Origin: DAOULT01 sp964646625
Lineage (GTDB): Bacteria > Chloroflexota > Anaerolineae > CAZYHC01
Length of the DNA stretch: 64,000 nucleotides
Direction: 5' to 3'
NCBI GenBank assembly: GCA_964646625.1
Contig: CAZYHC010000005.1
Location: forward strand, 62,001 to 126,000
How positions within the stretch are numbered: position 1 is the stretch's first letter; each line of letters starts with the position of its first letter. The notes beneath the pieces were generated by a model. It ran no database searches, was not told the origin of the DNA, and saw only the letters and a program-made list of their open reading frames with translations. Of this stretch, positions 34,501-43,157 are shown piece by piece. Made by a program: the position numbers and the translations under genes.

Positions 34501-35805
34501 ATGGCAAAGATAGGGAAAAGGTGGCTTGTGTTGTCGGCAACGCTGCTGATTTTCGGTCTGCTTTTGCAACTATCCCCTGCTCTGACGCAGGCCCAGGGCT
34601 CCAAGCGAGCAGGGTTGGTGGTCAAGCTCGGAGACGGCAGGGTCGTCACCAAATGCCTGGAGTTCAGCGAGAGCGAGCTTACAGGCGAGCAGGTACTTGA
34701 CCGCTCCGGCCTCTCTCTGGTCAAGGATTACTCTTCCGGGATGGGAGCCGCCGTATGCAAGATCGAAGACCGGGGCTGCGACTATCCGGCCGAACACTGT
34801 TTCTGCCAGTGTATGGGGGGGAGTTGCCAATACTGGGCCTATTTTCACCTGAATTCCGACGGCAGTTGGCAATATTCGGGTATGGGGGCCACCAATCACC
34901 GCGTTCAAGACGGCGAGGTAGAAGGCTGGGCCTGGGGCAATGGCGAGGTCGGCGGTTCCGACGTAGCGCCACCACGCCTGTCTTTCAACGACATCTGCCA
35001 GCCAACCTCACCCCCGGCGGGAAACCCAACCTCGCCCCCCGCAGACAACCCAACCTCGCCCCCGGTGAGCAATCCAATCATGCCTCCGGTCGTCAATCCT
35101 GGCAGGGGAGAGGATTCCGAACCAGACGATTCCGACTCAGAATCCGACAGGCCCCCGCCCCCCAAACCGTCCATCAGCTTCCTGGCCGATGCCGCCCAGA
35201 TTGTGGCCGGACAGTGCACCACGCTGCGCTGGGACGTTGAGAACGCGCAGGCCATCTATCTCGACGGGCAAGGCGTGACCGGACACGAGGCCAGAAACGT
35301 GTGCCCTCCCCAGACCCAGACCTACGAACTGCGCGTGGTCAGCACTCACGGCGAATCCAGCCACCAGGTCACTGTCAACGTCATCCCCCCCACGCCGACG
35401 GACACACCTCCCCCGACCGCCACTCCTTTGCCGACCAGCACGCCCGCCCCCACCGATACCCCTCTGCCTGCGAACGTTCCATCTCCGACGGCTACTCCCA
35501 CGCCGACCGACACGCCTGTGCCGCCGACCGACACGCCTGCGCCCAGCCCTTCCCTTACGGCGGTGGCGATGGTCGTCACTGCTGCGCCCACCCCACTCCC
35601 GCCTGCGCCCCCTGTCGAGAAAGGGCCATCTCCCGAAGAGAGGTCCAGCCGACTCACCTGGTTCGTCATCCTGTCCGGCATCGCGGTAGGGACGGTGGGA
35701 TTGGGCGGGCTGGCCTTTGTGACCGCCTTGATCGTGCTGGGCTTCGTCTATTTTTACTTCCGGCGGCGAACAGCGCGGACGGACGACGATTATAGAGGCT
35801 ACTGA
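34501..35805 (+). CDS. Membrane-anchored DUF4430 protein
   Basis: A 434-residue protein: signal peptide (about 1-31), a DUF4430 domain (about 35-165; AGLVVKLGDGRVVTKCLEF, YWAYFHL, DGEVEGWAWG), a P/S-rich linker, an Ig-like domain (about 220-295, CTTLRWDVENA), a long T/P stalk, one transmembrane helix (about 383-413) and a basic FRRR stop-transfer. It would hold the DUF4430 domain out on a stalk beside the membrane transporter. Its stop overlaps the start of the ECF T gene (TGATG), strong evidence that it functions with the transporter. The role as B12-binding or hand-over protein is inferred from the riboswitch and from the domain's place in transcobalamin. Confidence 0.87.
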   Translation: MAKIGKRWLVLSATLLIFGLLLQLSPALTQAQGSKRAGLVVKLGDGRVVTKCLEFSESELTGEQVLDRSGLSLVKDYSSGMGAAVCKIEDRGCDYPAEHCFCQCMGGSCQYWAYFHLNSDGSWQYSGMGATNHRVQDGEVEGWAWGNGEVGGSDVAPPRLSFNDICQPTSPPAGNPTSPPADNPTSPPVSNPIMPPVVNPGRGEDSEPDDSDSESDRPPPPKPSISFLADAAQIVAGQCTTLRWDVENAQAIYLDGQGVTGHEARNVCPPQTQTYELRVVSTHGESSHQVTVNVIPPTPTDTPPPTATPLPTSTPAPTDTPLPANVPSPTATPTPTDTPVPPTDTPAPSPSLTAVAMVVTAAPTPLPPAPPVEKGPSPEERSSRLTWFVILSGIAVGTVGLGGLAFVTALIVLGFVYFYFRRRTARTDDDYRGY

Positions 35806-36926
35806 TGTACCACACTACTACCTGGCTGCTGTGGCTGGGGGCGGCTATCCTGCCCGCCATGCTCACCAGGAATCCCCTTTATCTGATCGTCCTGTTCCTG
35901 GCCGCGGCCATCGATTACGACACTCTGGGCCGCACCTCGCCGCTGGCTGCCAGTTGGCGTTTCTTTCTGAAAGTGGGTCTCATCGTGGCGGCCTTCAGCG
36001 CCCTGTTCAACCCTCTGACCGTCCACTACGGCGATACCGTTCTCGTCACCCTGCCTCGTCTGCCCCTCAGGGTGGGCGGAGCGATCGTACTCGATCTGGG
36101 CGGAAAAATCACCCTGGAGGCCCTCAGCTACGGCCTGACGGGGGGCCTGAGCCTGATGGTCGTGCTTTTGATATTTGCCACCTTCAACGCCCTGGTCGAT
36201 CATTACCAGTTATTGCGTTCCATTCCGGCCTTCATGTATCAGACCGGGGTAGTGGCCTCCATTGCCATCGCCTTCGTGCCCCAGATGGTAGCCAGTCTGA
36301 AGGAAATCCGCGAGGCCCAGGCCATTCGTGGTCATCGTTTTCGAGGGGTGCGCGATCTTCTGCCGCTGCTCATGCCTCTCCTGACCAGCGGCCTGGAGCG
36401 AGCCATCCAGTTGGCCGAATCGATGGAAGCGCGCGGCTTTGGGGGAAACGTTTCCAGGGCCAGCCCCACACGGGAATTAATGTATAAAGCCCTCATCGCC
36501 CTGGCCTTGCTGGGACTGCTGGCCGGAGTGTTCTGCCACGTCTATTTCAAAGGTGAAGGTGCCTGGCACTTTGGAAGTGCCAGGCACCTGTTGAGATGGA
36601 CGGGCGCTTTCCTCATAGCCGGTAGCCTGCTCCTGCTGGCCGGGACTTTCCGGGCCATAGGTCGCCGGGTGCGCCGCAGCCGATACCGGCGACAACTGTG
36701 GCGCCGACGGGATACCATCGTCAGCGCGGTCAGCCTGGCCTCGCTGGTCATCATTGCTACTTTCTGGCTGTGGGATAGGAAGGCCCTTATTTTCTACCCT
36801 TACCCGCGCTTCGGGTGGCCTGTTTTCAATCCTCTCATCGGGCTGGCTCTATTAGCTGCCGTCGTGCCCGTCCTGTGCGCTCCGGCCAGGCAACGAAGCT
36901 CCAGCCCCCGTCCCGGGAGCGGGTGA
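35805..36926 (+). CDS. ecfT: ECF transporter T component (EcfT/CbiQ family)
   Basis: A 373-residue membrane protein. The two coupling-helix signatures of EcfT are present: REAQAIRGHRF (about 170) and ESMEARGFGG (about 207). It joins the substrate-binding S protein to the ATPases. It is longer than usual (about 260) because of extra C-terminal helices. A palindromic repeat (36557-36589) lies inside the gene and is read through in frame as residues 251-262 (GAWHFGSARHL), just after the coupling region. It starts within the stop of the DUF4430 gene. The gene order T, A, S under the B12 riboswitch supports cobalamin as substrate. Confidence 0.88.
   Translation: MYHTTTWLLWLGAAILPAMLTRNPLYLIVLFLAAAIDYDTLGRTSPLAASWRFFLKVGLIVAAFSALFNPLTVHYGDTVLVTLPRLPLRVGGAIVLDLGGKITLEALSYGLTGGLSLMVVLLIFATFNALVDHYQLLRSIPAFMYQTGVVASIAIAFVPQMVASLKEIREAQAIRGHRFRGVRDLLPLLMPLLTSGLERAIQLAESMEARGFGGNVSRASPTRELMYKALIALALLGLLAGVFCHVYFKGEGAWHFGSARHLLRWTGAFLIAGSLLLLAGTFRAIGRRVRRSRYRRQLWRRRDTIVSAVSLASLVIIATFWLWDRKALIFYPYPRFGWPVFNPLIGLALLAAVVPVLCAPARQRSSSPRPGSG
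36557..36589. repeat. Palindromic element inserted in frame in ecfT
   Basis: Perfect 15-bp arms (36557-36571 and 36575-36589) with a 3-base loop; 33 bases in total, a multiple of three, so the reading frame stays open. The arms are identical to the intergenic copies at 26771 and 32798. Confidence 0.85.
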
Positions 36927-36936
36927 CCGTAATACA

Positions 36937-36997
36937 ACCGCCGATAAACGCCGATGCTCTACCTCTTTATCTGTGTTTATCGGTGTTCATCGGCGGT
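36937..36997. repeat. Intergenic inverted repeat (ACCGCCGAT type)
   Basis: 19-base arms (36937-36955 and 36979-36997) match as reverse complements at 17 of 19 positions. It lies between ecfT and ecfA. A short perfect hairpin (37022-37038, arms GTCCCCG/CGGGGAC) follows. Confidence 0.6.
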
Positions 36998-37063
36998 GGG
37001 GTATCGCGATGCTATCTAAAACGTCCCCGAGACGGGGACTGAGAGCGGGATAACAATTTCATT

Positions 37064-38698
37064 ATGCAACCATTGATCAGTTTTCGGAACGTCACCTATA
37101 CCTACCCCGGCGATTCCGAGCCGGTCCTCAAGGACGTTGACCTGGACATCGCAGAGGGAGAATTTCTGCTGGTCATCGGCCAGTCGGGGGTCGGCAAATC
37201 CACCCTGCTGCGCTGTCTGAACGGCCTGGTGCCCCATTTCTACGGCGGCGTTTTCGGGGGAGAAATCCGGGTGGCCGACCGCGATCCATTGGCCGAGGAG
37301 CCACGCGGGATGAGCAGCCTGGTGGGTTTCGTCCTTCAGGATCCCGAAGCCCAGTTCGTGGTCGATGTGGTGGAGGACGAGCTGGTCTTCGCCATGGAGA
37401 ACCACAACCTGCCCCAGACCACCATGCGCAAACGGGTGGAAGAGGTGCTGGATCAACTGAACATCGCCCACCTGCGCCATCGACGGGTCAGCACCCTTTC
37501 CGGGGGAGAGAAGCAGCGGGTAGCCATCGGGGCGGTGCTGACCCTTCAGCCCAGGGTGCTCGTCCTGGACGAACCGACCTCGCAACTGGACCCTCAGGCG
37601 GCTGAAGAGGTGTTGACCACTCTGCAAAAGCTGAACATGGATTTGGGGTTGACCATCATCCTCTCCGAGCATCGTCTGGAGCGGGTGGTGCAGTACGCCG
37701 ACCGCATCCTGCATCTGCCCGGCGGAGGACAGCCGCCCCTGGTCGGCCTGCCCCGGGAGATACTGGCCCAGGTAGAACCGAGGCCCCCCCTGGTTACCCT
37801 GGCCCGGGAACTGGGTTGGGAGCCGGTGCCGCTGACCATAAAAGAGGGCCAGCGTTTTGTCCGGCAGATGAAGATAGAGGAACCGAAAAAGGAGGAAGGG
37901 GAGATAGAGGTAGAAAGCGGGATTGCGCAGGTTGAGGCCGCGTCCCCGGCGGTCGTCGTTCGCCTCGAAGACGTATGGTTCGCCTACGACGGCCAGGAGG
38001 CCCTGCGAGGGGTCAGCCTCTCCCTGGAAGCCGGTCAATTCGTGGCCCTCATGGGGCGCAACGGTTCGGGCAAGACCACCCTCCTGAAACACATCGTGGG
38101 CCTGCTACGTCCGCAGCAGGGATGGGTGGAGGTCCAGGGACAGGATACCCGAAAGTTATCCTTGAACCAGATCATCGAGCAGGTGGGATACGTGCCCCAG
38201 AACCCCAACGCGCTCCTGTTCGCCGACACCGTGCGCCAGGAATTGGATTTCACCCGCCGCAGCCATAACCTGCCCCCCGGCGACTACGGGGAACTGCTGC
38301 GCACCCTGGGCCTGGAGGAGCACAGCGAAGCCTATCCCCGCGACCTGAGCAGCGGGGAGCGACAACGGGTGGCCCTGGCTGCCATCCTGGTGGCCGAGCC
38401 ACAGATCATCCTGCTGGACGAACCGACGCGCGGCCTGGACTACGGCCAAAAAAGTTCCCTGGCCGGGTTCCTGCTGGAGCAGAGCCGCCGGGGCAGGACC
38501 ATAGTTATGTCAACTCACGACGTGGAACTGGTGGCCCGCTGTGCCCGGCGGGTGGTCATCCTGGGCGAGGGACAGGTGGTAGTCGATGGCCCGACGCGAG
38601 CGGTCATGACCGAATCGCTGGTCTTCTCCTCCCAGGTAAATAAACTCTTCCGCGACGACCGTTTTCTGACGGTGGAGGACGTGTTGCAGCAGATTTAG
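37064..38698 (+). CDS. ecfA: ECF transporter double ATPase (fused A and A')
   Basis: A 544-residue fusion of two ABC ATPase domains. Domain 1 (about 1-235): Walker A GQSGVGKST, signature LSGGEKQRVAIG, Walker B VLVLDEPTSQLD. Domain 2 (about 300-535): GRNGSGKTT, LSSGERQRVALA, IILLDEPTRGLD, H-loop STHD. Both look catalytically complete. The fusion replaces the usual separate EcfA and EcfA' and is common in Chloroflexota and Actinobacteria. It ends 5 bases before the S-component gene. The linker (about 245-295) is acidic and poorly conserved in appearance. Confidence 0.95.
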   Translation: MQPLISFRNVTYTYPGDSEPVLKDVDLDIAEGEFLLVIGQSGVGKSTLLRCLNGLVPHFYGGVFGGEIRVADRDPLAEEPRGMSSLVGFVLQDPEAQFVVDVVEDELVFAMENHNLPQTTMRKRVEEVLDQLNIAHLRHRRVSTLSGGEKQRVAIGAVLTLQPRVLVLDEPTSQLDPQAAEEVLTTLQKLNMDLGLTIILSEHRLERVVQYADRILHLPGGGQPPLVGLPREILAQVEPRPPLVTLARELGWEPVPLTIKEGQRFVRQMKIEEPKKEEGEIEVESGIAQVEAASPAVVVRLEDVWFAYDGQEALRGVSLSLEAGQFVALMGRNGSGKTTLLKHIVGLLRPQQGWVEVQGQDTRKLSLNQIIEQVGYVPQNPNALLFADTVRQELDFTRRSHNLPPGDYGELLRTLGLEEHSEAYPRDLSSGERQRVALAAILVAEPQIILLDEPTRGLDYGQKSSLAGFLLEQSRRGRTIVMSTHDVELVARCARRVVILGEGQVVVDGPTRAVMTESLVFSSQVNKLFRDDRFLTVEDVLQQI

Positions 38699-38703
38699 GT
38701 TTA

Positions 38704-39513
38704 ATGATGGATACGATACGCGCCACTTTATTTTTGAGAAAGAGTTTGAGCACCCTGATCCTGGCCCTGGCTACCCTGGTGGGGCTGTGGGCTTTCGTTT
38801 ACCCCTTCTTCTTCCCGCAGGTTCAAGGGGCCTCTTTCGGGGCCATGTCCCACTCCGAAGACGCCCCCCTGACCTTTCTCGTCCTGCTGGGTCTCTGCCT
38901 GGCGATCATCATCGCCAACCTGGAGACGCGCCAGATGAATTCCAAGATGGTGGCTATCCTGGGCATCCTGACCGCCCTCAACGCCGTGTTACGTCCTGTG
39001 CCGGGGCCGGCGGGCTTTGCGGCCATTTTCATCCTGCCCATCCTGTGCGGCTACACCTATGGGGCCGATTTCGGTTTCCTGTTGGGGGCGCTCTCCCTGT
39101 TCATTTCGGCTATAGTCACGGGGGGGATAGGCCCCTGGCTGCCCTATCAGATGTTCGCCGCGGGCTGGATGGGAATGGCTTCGGCCTGGCTGCCCGATCT
39201 CCGCCGTTTCGGGCGGGGCGAAGTCGTCATCCTGGCCCTGTGGGGTTCTGCACTCGGTCTGATTTTTGGCGCGATCATGAACATCTGGTTCTGGCCCTAC
39301 GTTATGGACAGCCAGAGCACCGAGATGCACTGGCAGCCCGGCCTCAGAGTATGGGAGACGTTGGGACGCTACGCCCTCTTTTACCTGGTCACCTCTCTTG
39401 CGTGGGACCTGGGACGGGCCGGAGGTAATTTTTTGCTCATTCTCTTCTTTGGGGCGCCCATCTTGCGTCTATTGCGCCGCTTCCAGAGCCGTTTCCACTT
39501 CACAGTGCCCTAA
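38704..39513 (+). CDS. ECF transporter S component, predicted cobalamin-specific
   Basis: A 269-residue membrane protein with about 6-7 helices. ECF S-protein features are GLTALNAVLRPVPG-like sequence (here ILTALNAVLRPVPGPAGF) and the helix GGIGPWLPYQMFAAGWMGM, as in the CbrT/CblT-like S components predicted for cobalamin. It directly follows the ATPase gene. The substrate is inferred from the riboswitch at 30509 and the DUF4430 genes; specificity cannot be read from sequence alone. The start has only a weak SD (TTTAGG), suggesting coupling to the ATPase gene 5 bases upstream. Confidence 0.85.
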   Translation: MMDTIRATLFLRKSLSTLILALATLVGLWAFVYPFFFPQVQGASFGAMSHSEDAPLTFLVLLGLCLAIIIANLETRQMNSKMVAILGILTALNAVLRPVPGPAGFAAIFILPILCGYTYGADFGFLLGALSLFISAIVTGGIGPWLPYQMFAAGWMGMASAWLPDLRRFGRGEVVILALWGSALGLIFGAIMNIWFWPYVMDSQSTEMHWQPGLRVWETLGRYALFYLVTSLAWDLGRAGGNFLLILFFGAPILRLLRRFQSRFHFTVP

Positions 39514-39531
39514 CCAGCAGCTAGCAGCCAG

Positions 39532-39563
39532 GTCTCAGCGAACTCTGCGCCCTCTGCGGTGAG
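39532..39563 (+). repeat. Half copy of the CTCTGCGGTGAG repeat
   Basis: Carries CTCAGCGAACTCTGCG and CCTCTGCGGTGAG, the same words that form the inverted repeat at 44416-44485. Its GCGGTGAG sits 5 bases before an in-frame ATG (39568) of the next gene, so the repeat may supply a ribosome site. Confidence 0.45.
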
Positions 39564-39594
39564 ACGTATGAATCAAGGAAAGGCGGTGATTTTC

Positions 39595-41580
39595 ATGGTG
39601 CAACCTTTACCACCAGCGCGATCATCAGGAACGTCACAGGAGCCCGAACCCCAGGCAACCCGCCACTACCTGGTCATGGCCGTCGTGGCCGAAGAGGCCC
39701 AGCTCGATCCCCTCCTGAAAATAGCCTGTGCCCTGGCCGAAACGCACCGGGGCAAAGTGCTCCTCCTGACCGTTTCCCCCGATGGTCAAAGGCCGGACTG
39801 GCTGGCCGTACTGGAAGAGGGCTGTTCGGCGCCGGTGGAAGTACAGGTGGTGGCCGGGAGCAACGAGCGCGACATAGAGCAGGCCGCCCTGAAAGCCGGG
39901 CACGACGCCGACCCCGACCTGCTCCTGATGCCCTGGCAGGATCCGCCTGGCCGGGGGCGTTACCACTTGGGGCCGAGTTTGGACCGGATAATGCAAAACG
40001 TGCCCTGCGATGTGGCGGTAGTGCGGGCCGAAAAGCCAGGAAAGCCGAAGGGGATACAGCGCGTGCTGGACGACGTGGCGGCGGTGCTGGACGACGTGGC
40101 GATGGTGCGGGCCGGAAAGCCGAAGGAGAAGGAGATAAAGCGCGTGCTGGTGCCGGTGGCGGGAGGCCCTAATGCCACTCTGGCCTTAGATATGGCCCTG
40201 GCCCTCTCTGAACACACACAGGTTACGGCCCTCTACGTGACCGGTGAGGCCCATGGTCAGGCGGGAATAGCTCTGGGGCGTGAACGCCTGGAGGCAGCCC
40301 TCAAACCCTGGGCTGGAGAGGAACGCCTCTCCCCCAAAGTGCGGCCCGCCCCGGCCATCATCGAGGGCATTTTGGCCGAAGCTTCTTCCGGCTACGACCT
40401 GGTGCTGATCGGCGCCAGCCAGGAGGGATTTTTAGACAGAGTCCTTTTTGGCAACGTGCCCCAGACGGTAGCCACCAGGGCGCCAGTGCCGGTTGTAGTG
40501 GTGCGGCGTGGCGTCGGACTGGTGGGGGTGTTCTTACACCGGATAGGGTGGTGGGTTTACGAAGCTTTGCCCACGCTCAGCATGGCCGAGCAGGTGGAAG
40601 CGTATAAAGCCATCCGGCGGGGGGCGCGGCCGGATATAGATTTCTTCGTCATGATGGCTCTGGCGGCGGCCATCGCCACTCTGGGGCTGGTGCTCAGCAA
40701 CCCGGCGGTGATCATCGGGGCCATGCTGGTAGCTCCCCTGATGTCGGCGGTTTTGGGGGTTGGGCTGGGAGTGGTGCAGGGGGATCTGCGCCTGCTGCGA
40801 GTGGCCGGGGAAACGGTGTTGCAGGGCATAATTCTGGCGGTGGTGGTGGCGCTATTCATGGCCTGGGTCATGCCGGGCGTCTCCCCTACCGCCGAAATCC
40901 TGGGCCGCACCAGCCCGAGCCTGCTCGATCTGGCCGTAGCCCTGACTTCCGGGGCGGCTGGAGCATACGCCCTCTGCCGCAAGGACGTTTCGGCCTCCCT
41001 GCCAGGGGTGGCTATCGCCGCCGCCTTAGTGCCTCCCCTGACCACTATTGGCATCGGCCTGGCTTTAGGCAGTGGACGGATTGCCGGAGGCGCGTCCCTT
41101 TTATTCTTGACCAACCTGGTAGCCATCAGCATAGCCGGGGGGCTTATCTTTTTCTGGCTGGGCTTCCGACCCGGCTCCGGGGAACAGGAACGGCAGCTTG
41201 TCTTCCAGCGAGGCGTGGTGTGGCTGCTGGCCTTGTTGGCCGTTCTCTCCGCCTTGCTGGCCGTACTCACGGTCAACTCGCGCCGTCAAATAGCTTTCGA
41301 AAGGGCCGTGCAGGAAGTCCTCACCGCCGAAATCAACACCCACGAGGGATGGGCACTGGCCGACTGGCAAATCGCCAGCCAGGAAAACGACATCCTACAC
41401 CTGGAGGTCCACATCCACGCCTCGCGGCAGGTGCCCTCTCAAGAAATGGCCCACCTGCAAGCTCGCCTGGCGGAGCGCCTGCAACAGCCAGTGGCCCTCC
41501 TCCTGACCGTCATCCCCACCACCTGGCTGGAGCCAGTCGCCCCTCCAACACCGGAGCTCGACCCACGAATAAGCGAATGA
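39595..41580 (+). CDS. UspA-domain plus DUF389 membrane protein fusion
   Basis: A 661-residue protein. Residues about 20-300 form two UspA-like alpha/beta domains (VLVPVAGGPNATLALDMAL; VVVVRRG end), then a DUF389 membrane domain (about 340-550) with LSNPAVIIGAMLVAPLM and SLPGVAIAAALVPPLTTIGIG, and a C-terminal cytoplasmic part. DUF389 proteins occur in many bacteria with no firm function. A duplicated 12-residue piece (DDVAAVLDDVAMV) lies between the UspA domains. The start at 39595 follows AAGGCGGTGA; the ATG at 39568 is an equal alternative. It ends 9 bases from the convergent FGGY kinase gene with no terminator visible. Confidence 0.85.
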   Translation: MVQPLPPARSSGTSQEPEPQATRHYLVMAVVAEEAQLDPLLKIACALAETHRGKVLLLTVSPDGQRPDWLAVLEEGCSAPVEVQVVAGSNERDIEQAALKAGHDADPDLLLMPWQDPPGRGRYHLGPSLDRIMQNVPCDVAVVRAEKPGKPKGIQRVLDDVAAVLDDVAMVRAGKPKEKEIKRVLVPVAGGPNATLALDMALALSEHTQVTALYVTGEAHGQAGIALGRERLEAALKPWAGEERLSPKVRPAPAIIEGILAEASSGYDLVLIGASQEGFLDRVLFGNVPQTVATRAPVPVVVVRRGVGLVGVFLHRIGWWVYEALPTLSMAEQVEAYKAIRRGARPDIDFFVMMALAAAIATLGLVLSNPAVIIGAMLVAPLMSAVLGVGLGVVQGDLRLLRVAGETVLQGIILAVVVALFMAWVMPGVSPTAEILGRTSPSLLDLAVALTSGAAGAYALCRKDVSASLPGVAIAAALVPPLTTIGIGLALGSGRIAGGASLLFLTNLVAISIAGGLIFFWLGFRPGSGEQERQLVFQRGVVWLLALLAVLSALLAVLTVNSRRQIAFERAVQEVLTAEINTHEGWALADWQIASQENDILHLEVHIHASRQVPSQEMAHLQARLAERLQQPVALLLTVIPTTWLEPVAPPTPELDPRISE

Positions 41581-41589
41581 CATCGGACG

Positions 41590-43113
41590 CTATGGCACGT
41601 GCGCCAGTTTGTCGAAGGGGGCCTGTAGCCGGTCATGGACTTCCTTGAAGAGCTCGTACAGATAGTCGTAGCGCGTAGCGGTGGACAGGTCAGGCTGAAA
41701 TGCTTTTTCCACGCGGAGGCACTGCTCCGCTCCGGCGCGTACGTCAGGGTAGACCCCCACGCCCACGCCCGCCAGGATGGCCGAGCCCAGGATGCCCCCT
41801 TCCGAGGCTTCGAAGGTGTAGACCGGTTTCTGGTAGATATCGGCTTTGATCTGCGACCACAGGTCGCTGCGGGCGCCGCCGCCAATGGTGTACACTTCGC
41901 GCACCGCGTTGCCTGCGTCCTCGACGATCTCCAGCGTGCGGCGTAGTTCGAAGGTGACCCCCTCCATGATAGAACGCACCATGGCCCCCGTGCCGGTACG
42001 CGGCGTAAGCCCGAAAAAGACGCCGCGCGCGAAGGGCGTGCCCAACGATCGCTCGCCCATCAGGTAGGGGAAGAACAGCAAGCCCTCACTGCCCGGCTCG
42101 ACGGCCGCCGCCTTGGGGTTCAGGATGTCGTATACGTCCTTGCCGCTTAGCCTGGCTTCCACCGCCTCCGCCTGGCACAACTCATCTTTGAACCACTTCA
42201 GCGCCCCACCTCCTGAGTCGCTGATGCCGAACGGTATCCAGCCCGGCAGCGCGTGGTGCAGGTTCATCAGGCGCGGGTCCAGGACGGGCTCCTCCACGTA
42301 TACGGCCATGATGGACGCCGTGCCCGTGATGTCCGAGGCCCGCCCAGGTTCGGTCAGCCCCGACGAGATCAACATGCACAGCATGTCGCCCGCGCCCACG
42401 GCGACCGGCGTCCCCTCGACCAGGCCGGTGAGCCTGGCAGCTTCAGCCGTGATCTTACCCACTACCTCTGAGGAGGCGCGCACCTCGGGCAGCTTGTCGA
42501 TGTCCAGCTCCAGGTACGCGGCCAGTTCCGGCGACCAGGTCTTGGTCCTGGCGTCCATCAAGAACGCGCCGGAGGCTTCGGACCAGTCCGTGGCGATCTG
42601 GCCCGTCAGGTGGTAGTTGATGTAGTCCTTGGACAGGACAAACTTCCAGGTCTGCTCATACAGATCCGGCTGGTGGACCTTCAGCCACTTGATGTTGAAC
42701 CCCAGCCAGTTGGGGACCGGCGGGCTGCCAGCCAGGCGCATGGCGGCCTCGAGGTGCGGCCCGGCCTTGAATTCGTCCACCAAGTCGGCGCTGCGTTTGT
42801 CGCACCACAATTGCACGCCATGGCTCAGCAATTCGCCATCCTGGTCGAGCGGTACGGTGGCGTGCATCTGCCCGCACACCCCCACCGCCAGCACCTCGTC
42901 GGGGGTGGCCTCGGCCTGTTCCATGGCCTGGTGAACGTTATCCAGCGCGTTGCGCCACCAAACGTCTGGGTCTTGCTCGGCCCAACCTGGTCTGGGAGTC
43001 CTCATCTGCTGGGGGGTGCTGGCGCTGGCCACCACCCGACCCTCGAGATCCAAAAGAGCAACGCGCGTGCTCTGCGTGCCCACATCGATCCCCATCAGCA
43101 ATTGACGCTTCAA
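41590..43113 (-). CDS. FGGY carbohydrate kinase, xylulokinase-like
   Basis: A 507-residue kinase: N-terminal phosphate loop MGIDVGTQSTR, catalytic Asp in GGGDM-like AVGAGDMLC, C-terminal FGGY segment EVYTIGGGARSDLWSQI. Closest to the xylulokinase branch; the substrate would be a ketose or sugar alcohol. The start is a TTG at 43113 with AGGAGGAG 8 bases before it. It is the last gene of the long minus-strand catabolic run, downstream of KDPG aldolase, cupin and diol dehydratase. Confidence 0.9.
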   Translation of the reverse strand: MKRQLLMGIDVGTQSTRVALLDLEGRVVASASTPQQMRTPRPGWAEQDPDVWWRNALDNVHQAMEQAEATPDEVLAVGVCGQMHATVPLDQDGELLSHGVQLWCDKRSADLVDEFKAGPHLEAAMRLAGSPPVPNWLGFNIKWLKVHQPDLYEQTWKFVLSKDYINYHLTGQIATDWSEASGAFLMDARTKTWSPELAAYLELDIDKLPEVRASSEVVGKITAEAARLTGLVEGTPVAVGAGDMLCMLISSGLTEPGRASDITGTASIMAVYVEEPVLDPRLMNLHHALPGWIPFGISDSGGGALKWFKDELCQAEAVEARLSGKDVYDILNPKAAAVEPGSEGLLFFPYLMGERSLGTPFARGVFFGLTPRTGTGAMVRSIMEGVTFELRRTLEIVEDAGNAVREVYTIGGGARSDLWSQIKADIYQKPVYTFEASEGGILGSAILAGVGVGVYPDVRAGAEQCLRVEKAFQPDLSTATRYDYLYELFKEVHDRLQAPFDKLAHVP

Positions 43114-43157
43114 GACGAATCTCCTCCTGTTGCAGAGCTATCAGCGGTAGCTCAGCT

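Noticed and set aside
34501..35805. Membrane-anchored DUF4430 protein as an exosortase substrate
   Set aside because: The C-terminus has a long helix and a basic tail but no Pro-Glu-Pro-type motif before it; it looks like an ordinary membrane anchor.
37041..37062. Lac-operator-like string before ecfA (GATAACAATTTCA)
   Set aside because: Half-site only, with one extra base against lacO, inside an operon and without a LacI-type gene nearby; most likely chance.
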